A DNA stretch of 64,000 bases. It comes from Candidatus Peribacteria bacterium (lineage in GTDB: Bacteria > Patescibacteriota > Gracilibacteria > Peribacterales > Peribacteraceae). Location of the stretch: NCBI GenBank assembly GCA_943350395.1, contig CALRAD010000003.1:1-64000 (forward strand). The letters are read 5' to 3'. The position numbers were made by a program, and so were the translations under genes. Below, piece after piece: positions 1 through 7,535 of this stretch (position 1 is its first letter; every line of letters begins with the position of its first letter). The notes below the pieces were generated by a model that had not been told where the DNA came from, did no database searches, and worked only from the letters and a program-made list of their open reading frames with translations.

Positions 1-1
1 T

Positions 2-157
2 GAGCACAACTTCATCGTTTGGCAGTGGCTGAACTGGTACAACTACGTTAAAAGCCATTCTGGCATGGGAATGGACAGAAGAACCCCTGCAGCCGTAGTC
101 TATGAATGCCTCACCAAGGAAAGTGTTACCCTAATGCTGCAACCTAACACTCCTTGA
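2..157 (+). mobile_element. C-terminal end of a transposase/integrase (truncated by window edge)
   Basis: An open frame enters from the left edge and stops at TGA 155-157, giving 51 residues. It contains WLNWYNYVKSHSGMGMD followed by RTPAAVVYECL. This resembles the C-terminal end of DDE integrase-core transposases of the IS3/IS481 type, where a W/Y-N-x-x-R-xH-x-G-x-x-TP segment follows the catalytic glutamate. The catalytic residues lie outside the window, so neither the family nor whether the element is intact can be judged. No terminal inverted repeat is obvious in the 70 bases after the stop. Confidence 0.6.
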
Positions 158-227
158 CTGTAGTACTTTTTTATTTGAAATCAATAAAAATGCAATGAAG
201 AGAGCGTTCTTGATGGATACGAGCGAT

Positions 228-869
228 TTATTCCGGGCTTGTCCACGCACAATTCCCGTCGCGGTGCAGCAGTCTGAATTTCATCGATTCGAGGTATGCG
301 TTCGGATCTTTTTCGTCATCACGTAGAGTTACGATCAGAAGGCCGTCTTTCGCAAGCAGCGAATGCATATTGGTCATGATCTTGTCGCAGAGTTTCGGGT
401 CATTCTCGAAAGGACTCTTCGGTGCGTTGAAGAGGCTGAGGCAGGCGATGATGTCGTAGGGAGGTGTAAGCGTCTTCATCCAGTCGGGTTTCATGAGATC
501 GAGCACGCGATGATCGTACTGTGCGTTTGGATTTGGGCGGATATCGATGCCGGTGACGTTCGCTCCGAGTGTTGTGAGCATTTCAGCAAAGAATGGCGGA
601 TAGCGATCGCGAAACGTGTCCTCAAGCACGTACGGTTCGGTCGAGCCGCAACCGATATCCAGCATATGTTTGCCTTTCGGGTCTTCGAGTGCGGCAACTG
701 CATGCACCTCACGCATGTCGGCGATGTCGAAATCGACACTTCCTCCGAGATCTTTCGCAACATCGAAGAACAGTTTCTGTGCATGCAGAAACTTCGGTTC
801 ATGGAGAAGTGAAGCAGGGGATTGTCGTTTTGCAATGCGTTGGAGGTAGGGGAGTTCGATCGGGATCAT
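228..869 (-). CDS. class I SAM-dependent methyltransferase
   Basis: A 213-residue soluble protein with the Rossmann methyltransferase motif I LDIGCGS at residues 70-76. An acidic motif II follows (GIDIRPNP), then a motif IV-like segment (YDIIACLSLFNAPKSPF) and a beta strand (GLLIVTLRDD). This pattern is typical of class I SAM methyltransferases; nothing in it identifies the substrate. The ATG at 869 is preceded by TAGGCT with 8 bases between, close to the -10 placement seen for many genes here. It lies downstream of pepD on the same strand, separated by a hairpin at 931-953. Confidence 0.8.
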   Translation of the reverse strand: MIPIELPYLQRIAKRQSPASLLHEPKFLHAQKLFFDVAKDLGGSVDFDIADMREVHAVAALEDPKGKHMLDIGCGSTEPYVLEDTFRDRYPPFFAEMLTTLGANVTGIDIRPNPNAQYDHRVLDLMKPDWMKTLTPPYDIIACLSLFNAPKSPFENDPKLCDKIMTNMHSLLAKDGLLIVTLRDDEKDPNAYLESMKFRLLHRDGNCAWTSPE

Positions 870-930
870 GTTTTATGAGCCTACTCGACGTGAAATTCTT
901 TGTCTTCACGAAATACGCGCACAAGCCAAA

Positions 931-953
931 GGCCTGTGCGAAATGCACAGGCC
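931..953 (-). terminator. hairpin between pepD and the downstream methyltransferase
   Basis: A perfect 9-bp stem, GGCCTGTGC and GCACAGGCC, encloses a 5-base loop. On the minus strand it lies 3' of pepD and is followed by only three T residues. It could be a weak intrinsic terminator or an mRNA-stabilising hairpin. Confidence 0.45.
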
Positions 954-1000
954 CGTAGCTCCTTTCGTAGGGGTTGAGAGAAATTGTGAGGCAGTGAAAC

Positions 1001-2446
1001 CTAGAGACCGAAGGATCCGGAATGACTGACGAAGTATCGCAGCACTTCGAACGTTCGTTCCAGAGAGAACAGCGGAAACCGTTCCGTTTCCTTGTGTTCG
1101 TCCCTGATCCAAACTCCGAAGCTCACTGCAGCTTCGAACTGCGGATTTGTGGGGTCGCCGCAAAGCGTCCCCGGCTCGATGGCTCCGTGATTCCCAGACA
1201 AAACGCCCGGGTATCCCGTCACAGCGAAGGAGGTTTGCGCCGCCTTCACGAGAGGATGATTTGGATCCTGTATCCAACTCCGGCCATGGTGGCCTTTTTC
1301 GACTGTGCAACCAAAAGAGGCGTACACAGCCGAAACCCTTTCGAACATGCTGTAGAGAGCTTCTTCCGTCGCACCCCGAACCTGATGCATGAAGAGGAGA
1401 GCGTCTTGCCCATCCACTTTTTTGATCACGGACGGAGTACTGGAGAGGTCTGGAAGATCCTCGAGGTCGAGGTTCATTTGCACGACACCGTTCGGCACTG
1501 CTCGCAGCAATGCCACCAGCTTCGTGTGACACTCCAGTGACAAAGCGTTCAGTTCGGAGCTGTCATCCGGCGTGACGACGAAGGTGATGCCCGGGCAACG
1601 CAAGGTTTCCCTGGCACTTTCGACCAACGTCTCGAGCACGCCGAAATCGTTTTCTCCGTTCGGAACTTGCACCACTGCGGTGCAGGACTTCGGGATACTG
1701 TTGTTTTTCTCGCCGCCTTCGATGGAGACGAGAAGAGAGCAGTGTGGCAGTCGTGAGAGGAGAAGACCCATCAATTTCAGGGAGTTGCCCCGGAACGTAT
1801 GGACATCTTCACCACTGTGACCTCCCGGAAGGTTGTCCAGACTCAGTCTGTAGCGTTTGGCAGTGTGACCGCCTTCACGCGTCAGCTTGAGTGTGGACTT
1901 CGCGTAGACGAACCCCGCGCTGGCGACCGTGATGCGGCCATCGTGAGGGGTGTCGAGGTTGATGACGTACTTGGATTTGAGTCCGAAGTACTCTCGTCGG
2001 AACTTTTCACATCCCGAGAAGTCATCCTCCTCGTCACTGGTGAACAACAACTCAAGCGGTCCGTGATGTTCATCACACACCGCCATCATCATCGCACACC
2101 CGATGCCGTTGTCGGCACCGAGCGTCTGGGTCTGACCCTTCGTCATGACCCAGCCGTTTTTGACTTCGATCTCGATCGGCCAACTCGTTTGCCCAACGCA
2201 GACCATGTCGTTATGCGCTTGCAAACACAGAGTCGGCGCTTCATCAAGACCGTTGTTCGCGGGCACAAAGACAACAATGTTTTTGGCATCGTCGACCTTG
2301 TACCGATACCCGCGACCTTCTGCCCAAATGCGGATGTAATCCACCATGAAAATTTCTTCATGGGATCGTCTCGGGATTCTCAGCACGTCGCTGAAAATGT
2401 CCAAAACGCGTTCGGGTTTCAGGCCAAGAAAAGCCGGATTCAACAT
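1001..2446 (-). CDS. pepD: Xaa-His dipeptidase / aminoacyl-histidine dipeptidase (M20 family)
   Basis: A 481-residue metallopeptidase of the M20 PepD type, about the family length. Metal-site motifs appear in order: QAHNDMV (His78, Asp80), LGADNGIG (Asp112), and TSDEED (Glu139/Glu140, general base and metal ligand). A lid-domain PGGHSGEDVH (residue 208 on) is characteristic of PepD, and FEAAVSFG ends the protein. The family hydrolyses dipeptides, classically beta-alanyl-histidine or Xaa-His; here it is probably a cytoplasmic scavenging peptidase. The ATG at 2446 follows AAGGAG at normal spacing, one of the few clear Shine-Dalgarno sites in the window. Confidence 0.9.
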   Translation of the reverse strand: MLNPAFLGLKPERVLDIFSDVLRIPRRSHEEIFMVDYIRIWAEGRGYRYKVDDAKNIVVFVPANNGLDEAPTLCLQAHNDMVCVGQTSWPIEIEVKNGWVMTKGQTQTLGADNGIGCAMMMAVCDEHHGPLELLFTSDEEDDFSGCEKFRREYFGLKSKYVINLDTPHDGRITVASAGFVYAKSTLKLTREGGHTAKRYRLSLDNLPGGHSGEDVHTFRGNSLKLMGLLLSRLPHCSLLVSIEGGEKNNSIPKSCTAVVQVPNGENDFGVLETLVESARETLRCPGITFVVTPDDSSELNALSLECHTKLVALLRAVPNGVVQMNLDLEDLPDLSSTPSVIKKVDGQDALLFMHQVRGATEEALYSMFERVSAVYASFGCTVEKGHHGRSWIQDPNHPLVKAAQTSFAVTGYPGVLSGNHGAIEPGTLCGDPTNPQFEAAVSFGVWIRDEHKETERFPLFSLERTFEVLRYFVSHSGSFGL

Positions 2447-2627
2447 GTCATTTCTCCTTCAAAATCGTCGTGGTTCTACGGCCTACATTTTCTCAACCGG
2501 TGTTGTGAAAAGAGCCAATAGTTATTTTATACTAAAATAGTCAAAATGTCAAATAAAAATTGTCGAAAGAATACTCAGGAAAATGGCTATGGAAAGCCAT
2601 CTATCAAACTTTATTCCTTGTGAGCAA

Positions 2628-3260
2628 TTATTCCAAAGTACAGAGTGAACCGAGAATAGTTTTGGTCATCGTTCCGCCCCATTTTTGGATCTCTTTCCGT
2701 GTGTACCGTTTTACTGAGGTAAAGTCCTCAAAAGTGAAGCGATTGTTCTCTATCTTTTGGATTTTCAGTCCGAGCACTCCGAAATATTCCCGAGCCAGAC
2801 TGTCTGTGAATTGTTCGGTGTATACGGAGATCAGAATTTTCTTACCCAGAAGATGCATATTTGCCAGTGCGGCTTTTTCATCCGGGATATACCCGAGCGT
2901 GTTATTCAGACAGAGAACGTAGTCGAAATGCCCCAGTTCCTCGCACTGTTCTCTCGATGTGATATCGCAGTGCTTTGTGCCAATCGTCATCTCTGCTTTC
3001 GCGATATTTCTTCGTGCATCCGACAGAAGTGCCTCGTCAATATCGATGCCGAGAAAATGCAGATTGGGTCTTTTCCTCTGAAGATCAATCAGTCGTGACG
3101 CATTTGCACAGCCGATCTGGAGTACAGATGCGTTCGGCTTGAGCAGTTCGCAGATCAGCGAGGACTCAGTCAGCCAGTTCTCGCGGTTTTTCACTGGCAG
3201 ACGATCAAGTTCGTCGCAGTGCGTGTAAACGGAAGAGGTGGAAGGCATAGTCATATTCAT
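2628..3260 (-). CDS. class I SAM-dependent methyltransferase (second copy type)
   Basis: About 210 residues when started at ATG 3260; ATG 3254 and 3248 are also possible. Motif I reads VLQIGCANASRL (about residues 46-57), with GIDIDEAL as motif II and HFDYVLCLNNTLGYI as motif IV. This is a small-molecule or lipid type methyltransferase fold of unknown substrate. The open frame continues upstream to 3404, but that part is the antisense of tRNA-Leu (it gives MVPWEGLEPSIPCG, a well-known artefact), so the start is set after the tRNA. Confidence 0.75.
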   Translation of the reverse strand: MNMTMPSTSSVYTHCDELDRLPVKNRENWLTESSLICELLKPNASVLQIGCANASRLIDLQRKRPNLHFLGIDIDEALLSDARRNIAKAEMTIGTKHCDITSREQCEELGHFDYVLCLNNTLGYIPDEKAALANMHLLGKKILISVYTEQFTDSLAREYFGVLGLKIQKIENNRFTFEDFTSVKRYTRKEIQKWGGTMTKTILGSLCTLE

Positions 3261-3317
3261 AGTAACGTATGCCTGTGGAAGCTGGATAGAAAACGTTGTA
3301 GGCTGAGAGGGTGCTCG

Positions 3318-3403
3318 GCCATGGTGGCGGAATGGTATACGCGCGCGACTCAAAATCGCGTTCCCGCAAGGGATTGAGGGTTCAAGTCCCTCCCATGGCA
3401 CCA
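3318..3403 (+). tRNA. tRNA-Leu (CAA)
   Basis: 86 bases including an encoded CCA. Acceptor stem GCCATGG/CCATGGC; T-arm GAGGG-TTCAAGT-CCCTC; anticodon stem CGCGA/TCGCG with loop CTCAAAA, so anticodon CAA at 3351-3353. The long variable arm (TTCCCGCAAGGGA region) is as expected for a class II tRNA-Leu. Confidence 0.95.
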
Positions 3404-3702
3404 TCGACTGAAAGCTCTTTTATTCGTTCCGTGAGACTCTGTCGAACCTGTTCTGTAACATTTTCTACAAGACCTTTCTCAATCAATGTGGGTAGCATTT
3501 CTGAGTGTGGAATATCGCTGATTGGAATATTGCCAATTTCTTCAATGAAGACGGCAAGACATTGAAGGGCAGTCGAAGAAAGTCCTTCTGAGAGTTCTTC
3601 TCTTCTTCTTTCATTCCACACAGCATCAGTTTTTGTGTAGAGCGGTTGCAGATTCATGAGGTCATCTCTGAGTCTTCGTAAATCTTCTTGAGAATTTTGC
3701 AT
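3382..3702 (-). CDS. hypothetical protein, C-terminus antisense to tRNA-Leu
   Basis: A 106-residue acidic, helix-rich protein (MQNSQEDLRRLRDDL start) with no recognised domain. The ATG at 3702 has TACAAT 8 bases upstream, near the -10 placement seen elsewhere, which favours a real gene. The reading frame ends at TGA 3382-3384, inside the T-loop of the tRNA on the opposite strand, so its last seven codons are antisense to the tRNA 3' end. Either the gene lost its native 3' end or the frame is fortuitous there. Confidence 0.5.
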   Translation of the reverse strand: MQNSQEDLRRLRDDLMNLQPLYTKTDAVWNERRREELSEGLSSTALQCLAVFIEEIGNIPISDIPHSEMLPTLIEKGLVENVTEQVRQSLTERIKELSVDGAMGGT

Positions 3703-3757
3703 AGCGGCAAATTGTAAGGAAGTGATGTGGAAATGCAAGATTTTCCTAGGGTGACCG

Positions 3758-3840
3758 CGGCAAGCATGCCGCTCCCGTTGATGAATTTACTATCTTGAAT
3801 GGGAGCGCGATGCCCTGCCTGCCGGCAGGCAGGTTCGCGC
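3758..3840. repeat. nested palindromic repeat upstream of the BtuF-like gene
   Basis: Contains a 20-base perfect palindrome CCTGCCTGCCGGCAGGCAGG at 3814-3833, flanked by outer arms GCGCGA (3805-3810) and TCGCGC (3835-3840). A further imperfect inverted repeat pairs GCATGCCGCTCCC (from about 3764) with GGGAGCGCGATGC. It lies directly before the promoter-like hexamer of the next gene. Confidence 0.7.
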
Positions 3841-3848
3841 GTTTGGTC

Positions 3849-3854
3849 TACAAT
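3849..3854 (+). promoter_or_regulatory. -10 element TACAAT of the BtuF-like gene, leaderless geometry
   Basis: TACAAT is followed by six bases (GAATTC) and then ATG 3861. A -10 hexamer normally sits 6-8 bases before the transcription start, so the mRNA would begin at or next to the start codon. No Shine-Dalgarno site is present. Confidence 0.55.
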
Positions 3855-3860
3855 GAATTC

Positions 3861-4706
3861 ATGCGCATCGCATCACTTTCGCCAGCTGTCACCGAAATTC
3901 TTTTTGCAATGGAGCAACAGAAGAACATCGTCTGCACCGATCAGTACAGTGATTTTCCGGAGGGTGCGAAGGCGATTTCACATCTCAAGGATCATCAGAA
4001 GATCGACATCGAGGCATTGCGGTCTTTCACACCCGAGGTTGTCTTTACGTCAACGCTGGTGCAGGAAAAGCTTGCAAAGAAATTGAAGGAAGAACATTTC
4101 GGGGTCATCTATCAGGATCCGCGATCGATCCTAGAGATCTACGAGTCGATTCGTGAAATTGGCACGATTCTCGGGTGCGAGCCTCGGGCGCATGCTTTAG
4201 TAGAAACGATGCAGCAGGGGTTTAATGATACAAAGAGAAAAGCGGGACTGATGTTTCGGAAACCCAAAGTGTACGTCGAAGAATGGCACCATCCTCCGAT
4301 GGTGAGCGGAAATTGGGTACCAGATGTTGTAAAAATCGCAGGTGGAATTCCGTTTGATATTTCTCGATCCGGGCAAGAATTACGAAGTAAGAATTATGAA
4401 TTAAGAGCGGGTCTACCGACCCGCGGCGATCCGACGTTGGATGTCACAAAAAATCCGCCGAGTCGTGAAGTATCGCTTCAGGAAATTCAAGCGTTCGATC
4501 CTGATCTTATTGTTCTCAGTATCTGCGGAGCCGGTATTGCAGCGAGTAAAGAACTGCTCACCAGTCGCGCGGGCTGGGCGGAACTTCGTGCGGTGAAAGA
4601 AAATCATCTGTTCGTGATTGACGACTCGCTTCTCAATCGTCCTGGCCCGCGACTGACCGAAGGAGCGAAGAGGCTGTTTGGATGGATGTTTCAAGTGCTA
4701 CACTAA
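3861..4706 (+). CDS. BtuF/FepB-like ABC substrate-binding protein without a signal peptide
   Basis: A 281-residue protein of the periplasmic-binding-protein class III fold (cobalamin/siderophore-binding family, COG0614). It starts MRIASLSPAVTEILFA, has the DQYSDFPEGA and PEVVFTS segments, EEWHHPPMVSGNWVPDVVKIAGG in the second lobe, and the closing LTEGAKRLF helix. Neither a signal peptide nor a lipobox is visible, so it may act in the cytoplasm or be exported another way; no permease or ATPase is adjacent. Residues about 173-199 look like an in-frame insertion of a hairpin repeat (see separate feature). The longer frame from 3795 is repeat-derived, and ATG 3861 is set by TACAAT six bases upstream. 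Confidence 0.75.
   Translation: MRIASLSPAVTEILFAMEQQKNIVCTDQYSDFPEGAKAISHLKDHQKIDIEALRSFTPEVVFTSTLVQEKLAKKLKEEHFGVIYQDPRSILEIYESIREIGTILGCEPRAHALVETMQQGFNDTKRKAGLMFRKPKVYVEEWHHPPMVSGNWVPDVVKIAGGIPFDISRSGQELRSKNYELRAGLPTRGDPTLDVTKNPPSREVSLQEIQAFDPDLIVLSICGAGIAASKELLTSRAGWAELRAVKENHLFVIDDSLLNRPGPRLTEGAKRLFGWMFQVLH
4377..4457 (+). repeat. in-frame palindromic insertion inside the BtuF-like gene
   Basis: About 81 bases encode ELRSKNYELRAGLPT and the following residues up to VTKNP, between GGIPFDISRSGQ and PSREVSLQEI. In this family these two flanks are normally contiguous. The segment holds an AT-rich stretch (AAGTAAGAATTATGAATTAAG), then a 7-bp hairpin GCGGGTC-TACC-GACCCGC at 4407-4424. Its composition differs from the surrounding codons. 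The length is a multiple of three, so the frame is kept. Confidence 0.6.
4699..4704 (+). promoter_or_regulatory. extended -10 TGcTACACT of trxB, leaderless geometry
   Basis: TACACT, preceded by TGC (extended -10), ends six bases before ATG 4711. It overlaps the last codons and stop of the preceding gene, so trxB could have its own promoter although only 4 bases separate the two genes. Confidence 0.5.
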
Positions 4707-4710
4707 GCCT

Positions 4711-5673
4711 ATGTTTGATGTTGTTATCGTAGGGCTTGGCATCGCGGGGTACACCGCGGCGATCTACTGTGCGCGGTACAAGTTGAAAGTATTGCTGGTG
4801 GGAGCTGAGGAAGGAGGTATGGGCAACACGGCTGCAGAGGTTGGGAACTGGCCGGGGGAGATAGAAATAAGAGGCCCGGATCTCATGGAGAAATTCAAGA
4901 AACACGCGGTCAGCTTTACTGATCAGGTGACGTTCAAGATCGCACGTGTAAAAGATATCCAGAAAATGGGTTCCGAATTCGAGTTGGTGCTTGAAGGAGA
5001 CGAGAAAGTGATGGGCAAGACGGTGATCTTTGCGACGGGTTCGAATAAGCGTCATCTTGGCATAAAAGGCGAGGAAGAATTTTCGGGGAAAGGCGTGACG
5101 TACTGTGCGACGTGCGATGCCTTCTTCTACAGGAACAAGACCGTCGCGGTGATCGGAGGAGGGGATAGCGCCGTCGAGGGTGCCGCGATTGCCGCTCAGG
5201 TTGCAGCGAAAGTGTATCTCGTGCATCGGAAGAACAGTTTCCGTGCTGAGCCGTATTGGGTCGAGAAAGTGAAGGAGAAGAAGAACGTCGAGTTTGTACT
5301 TGAGCGGAATATCGTCGAAGTGATCGGTGACCAGCCTTCGCCCGCTGCGGCAGGGCTACGGCCGGCAAGCAAGAAAGTGACGGGCATCAAGCTCGATCAG
5401 CCTTATAATGGTTCAGATACCATTGCCGTTGACGGTGTCTTCATCGAGATCGGTTCGAATCCTGCGGTGGAACTGCCGAAGAAGCTCGGTTGCGCTCTCG
5501 ATACGAAAGGATTTTTGCAGGTAGACGAAGCGCAGCGCACGAACATTGCGGGGATCTTCGGTGCGGGCGATCTCACCAGTGCGAGCAATCATTTCGCGCA
5601 GTTCACGACCGCAGCGGGGGAGGCAACGGTTGCCGCGAACAGTGCATTTAACTATCTGCAAGCAGGGAAGTAA
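4711..5673 (+). CDS. trxB: thioredoxin reductase (NADPH)
   Basis: A 320-residue flavoprotein of the usual bacterial TrxB length. The FAD-binding motif is GLGIAGYTAAIY (8-19), the redox-active disulfide is CATC at 132-135, the NADPH-binding motif is GGGDSAVEGAA (149-159), and the second FAD motif is GIFGAGDLTS near residue 285. It transfers electrons from NADPH to thioredoxin in the cytoplasm. Residues about 208-220 (QPSPAAAGLRPAS) interrupt a strand-loop that normally reads straight from VIGD to KKVTGI, suggesting a repeat insertion. The start is fixed by TACACT six bases upstream; an earlier in-frame ATG at 4678 lies in the preceding gene. Confidence 0.92.
   Translation: MFDVVIVGLGIAGYTAAIYCARYKLKVLLVGAEEGGMGNTAAEVGNWPGEIEIRGPDLMEKFKKHAVSFTDQVTFKIARVKDIQKMGSEFELVLEGDEKVMGKTVIFATGSNKRHLGIKGEEEFSGKGVTYCATCDAFFYRNKTVAVIGGGDSAVEGAAIAAQVAAKVYLVHRKNSFRAEPYWVEKVKEKKNVEFVLERNIVEVIGDQPSPAAAGLRPASKKVTGIKLDQPYNGSDTIAVDGVFIEIGSNPAVELPKKLGCALDTKGFLQVDEAQRTNIAGIFGAGDLTSASNHFAQFTTAAGEATVAANSAFNYLQAGK
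5331..5370 (+). repeat. short in-frame repeat insertion inside trxB
   Basis: About 39 bases encode QPSPAAAGLRPAS in the loop between the NADPH domain strands. The DNA is GC-rich with internal inverted pairs (GCCCGCTGCGGCAGGGC). Typical TrxB sequences lack this segment. Confidence 0.5.
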
Positions 5674-5684
5674 ACGCGAACTGC

Positions 5685-5790
5685 TTCTCGATACGCGCCC
5701 TCGAAGTGCGCTACTCGAAGTGACACACGGGGGTCGCTTTGATCTGTGTCAGTTCGAGTAGCCCGAGCCATAGCGAGGGCGTATCGAGAA
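5685..5790. repeat. palindromic MITE-like element, copy 1
   Basis: A 106-base element bounded by perfect 12-base inverted repeats TTCTCGATACGC and GCGTATCGAGAA, with further internal pairing (CTACTCGAAGTGACACA against TGTGTCAGTTCGAGTAG). It is related over its whole length to 52473-52580. It carries no coding capacity and sits just before the -10 hexamer of the next gene. Confidence 0.85.
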
Positions 5791-5806
5791 CCGTATACTC
5801 GATTGT

Positions 5807-6697
5807 ATGTGGTTCCCTCTCACCCTTCTCTCGGCTTTCCTCTGGGCGGTGATCAATGTGGTGAACTCGACGCTCGTAGCAAAGTTTCATAAGAGTCCGT
5901 CGTTTCTTCTGTGGGTACAGACATGCTTCAGCATGGTTTTTCTCATGCTGATTGCACTGAACTATTCCGTCTCGACCGACTGGATGCCTCTCCTCGTTGC
6001 TGCTGCATTCTTCGCCTATCTCGGTGATCTGCTGTTTCTGTGGATACTCGATCGGCTCGACATCTCGGTGGTGAATGCAGCGTGGGCGATGAACAGTATG
6101 TTCCTGAGCGTCATCGGTTTCACGTTCTTCAGCGAAACATGGACGACGATGCAATTTTTTGGAGCACTGCTCGTGTGTTCGGGGGTTTTATTCGTGTCGT
6201 TCTTTCATACGCACGTTTCGCTTAAGCGAACGCTTCTCATGCTTCTTGCACTCGGTCTCTGCTATTTACCCGTTGCGGTCGTTCGCAAGGCTGCGATGCT
6301 TTCGGGAGAAACGATTCTCCCCGTCATCTTCTGGCTGATCCTCGGTCGTGATCTCGTCGGCTTTGTCGTGCCTTTCATGTTACCGCGTCAGCGTCGGAAT
6401 GTTTTTGATCATCTGCCGCAGTGCACGTCGAGCTTCGTGCTCTTAAGCGGTCTTGTGGTCGCATGTTTCTACGCAACCGAGCTTGTACTCACGTTTTCCT
6501 ACCGCTTGGGACCCGTATCGCTCATCTCTATCGTCGGCAATATCCAGCCGTTCTTCGTTCTGCTGCTTGCGGCAGCCACGGCACAATTCTTCCCTGCATA
6601 TGCTCCTAAGGAGCTTTGGAGCATCCAGAGTACGTCCATCAAGATTCTGTCTTTTTCGGTCGTCTTCATTGGGCTTGCGCTCCTCACCCTCTCTTAG
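5807..6697 (+). CDS. DMT-superfamily (EamA-like) membrane transporter
   Basis: A 296-residue hydrophobic protein with about ten predicted membrane segments arranged as two five-helix halves, as in drug/metabolite transporters. The loops are short and charged (KFHKSPS, PRQRRNVFDH). The first half ends with SETWTTMQFFGALLVCSGV, typical of the EamA repeat. The substrate cannot be told from sequence. TATACT at 5794-5799 lies seven bases before ATG 5807, and the palindromic repeat ends three bases before that hexamer. Confidence 0.8.
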   Translation: MWFPLTLLSAFLWAVINVVNSTLVAKFHKSPSFLLWVQTCFSMVFLMLIALNYSVSTDWMPLLVAAAFFAYLGDLLFLWILDRLDISVVNAAWAMNSMFLSVIGFTFFSETWTTMQFFGALLVCSGVLFVSFFHTHVSLKRTLLMLLALGLCYLPVAVVRKAAMLSGETILPVIFWLILGRDLVGFVVPFMLPRQRRNVFDHLPQCTSSFVLLSGLVVACFYATELVLTFSYRLGPVSLISIVGNIQPFFVLLLAAATAQFFPAYAPKELWSIQSTSIKILSFSVVFIGLALLTLS

Positions 6698-6713
6698 GTA
6701 CAGTGCCGCGGCT

Positions 6714-6890
6714 ATGCCAAGAGGAAAGAGAACAGTGTATGCCGGCTTCTGCAGTGAATGTGGTGCACGAACGTGTACGATTCGTATTATGAAGGCGAAG
6801 AAAGCGGATTTTAGGGAACTCATGAAATATTGCGATGTGTGCGGAAAGAAGACCAAAGTAAAACTCAAGGAGGAAAAACATTCCAGCTAG
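6714..6890 (+). CDS. rpmG: 50S ribosomal protein bL33
   Basis: A 58-residue basic protein with two zinc-ribbon knuckles, CSECG and CDVCG, and the bL33-like spacing between them (...RELMKYCDVCGKKTKVKLKEE). It is part of the large-subunit E-site region. Start ATG 6714 is supported by family length; TACAGT lies nine bases upstream. It follows the transporter stop by only 16 bases. Confidence 0.85.
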   Translation: MPRGKRTVYAGFCSECGARTCTIRIMKAKKADFRELMKYCDVCGKKTKVKLKEEKHSS

Positions 6891-6903
6891 TTTTGACAGC
6901 AAT

Positions 6904-7033
6904 CGCGGCCAGGATGGCCGCCCTGTTTCATGTATGGGGATATCGCCAATTCGATGTTTCAATGAACCAGTGCGCCCTTCTATGGCGCAAGGTTATATTG
7001 AATGTCCAGTGCGCCCTTCCAGGGCGCGAGGTT
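6904..7033. repeat. hairpin and 28-base direct repeat pair before the Nudix gene
   Basis: GCGGCCAGGATGGCCGC (about 6907-6923) forms a short hairpin. Two related 28-base copies follow, at 6967-6994 and 7006-7033, both starting CCAGTGCGCCCTTC and containing self-complementary GCGCC...GGCGC arms. The second copy lies just before the -10 hexamer TACAGT (7040-7045). Confidence 0.7.
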
Positions 7034-7052
7034 GTTCGTTACAGTGATTCGT

Positions 7053-7526
7053 ATGAAGAAGTATCGCCGTGCCGTTTCCGTGCTGGTTTTGAAAGAAACG
7101 GAAGTGTGTTCACCCAAAGGATGCGGATTTGTCGACCAGATACTGCTCGTCAAGAAGCCGAGACCAATGGATACGTGGCAGCTGCCGCAGGGGGGTATCG
7201 AAGAAGACGAAACGCCGGAGCAGGCGGCGCTTCGGGAGCTGCAAGAAGAAACAGGACTGACGCTTCCGAGCGTTCTGCATTCGAGCACGCAAACGTACTG
7301 TTATGACTTTCCTCCGGATTTCATCGCGAGAAACAACCCCGTGAATGACGGCCAGACACTGTGTTTTGTGGTTACGCGCGCCCCTGCGGATGCAGTGGTG
7401 CGCGTCGATCATCATGAAGTCGATGAATACGTGTGGGTTCTCCCTGAACAGATCTCACTCTACGTAAAGCGCAAACAGTATCTGGAGGTGATCGAGCGGG
7501 TTCTGAGTGAAGGAAGAAAAGTGTAA
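7053..7526 (+). CDS. Nudix hydrolase, RppH-like
   Basis: A 157-residue protein with a complete Nudix box at residues 47-69: Gly47, Glu53, then RELQEETGL (61-69). The upstream WQLPQGG is typical of RppH/Ap4A-hydrolase-type members. Substrates may be 5'-triphosphorylated RNA or dinucleoside polyphosphates; the sequence does not decide. ATG 7053 is preceded by TACAGT with seven bases between, so the longer frame from 7002 is not used. RecF follows nine bases after the stop. Confidence 0.85.
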   Translation: MKKYRRAVSVLVLKETEVCSPKGCGFVDQILLVKKPRPMDTWQLPQGGIEEDETPEQAALRELQEETGLTLPSVLHSSTQTYCYDFPPDFIARNNPVNDGQTLCFVVTRAPADAVVRVDHHEVDEYVWVLPEQISLYVKRKQYLEVIERVLSEGRKV

Positions 7527-7535
7527 GCTTGATTT

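Noticed and set aside
3261..3404. N-terminal extension of the methyltransferase (MVPWEGLEPSIPCG...)
   Set aside because: It is the antisense translation of tRNA-Leu, a known annotation artefact; the gene is started at 3260.
6453..6713. Upstream extension of the bL33 frame
   Set aside because: It lies within the transporter gene and has no ribosomal-protein similarity; bL33 begins at 6714.
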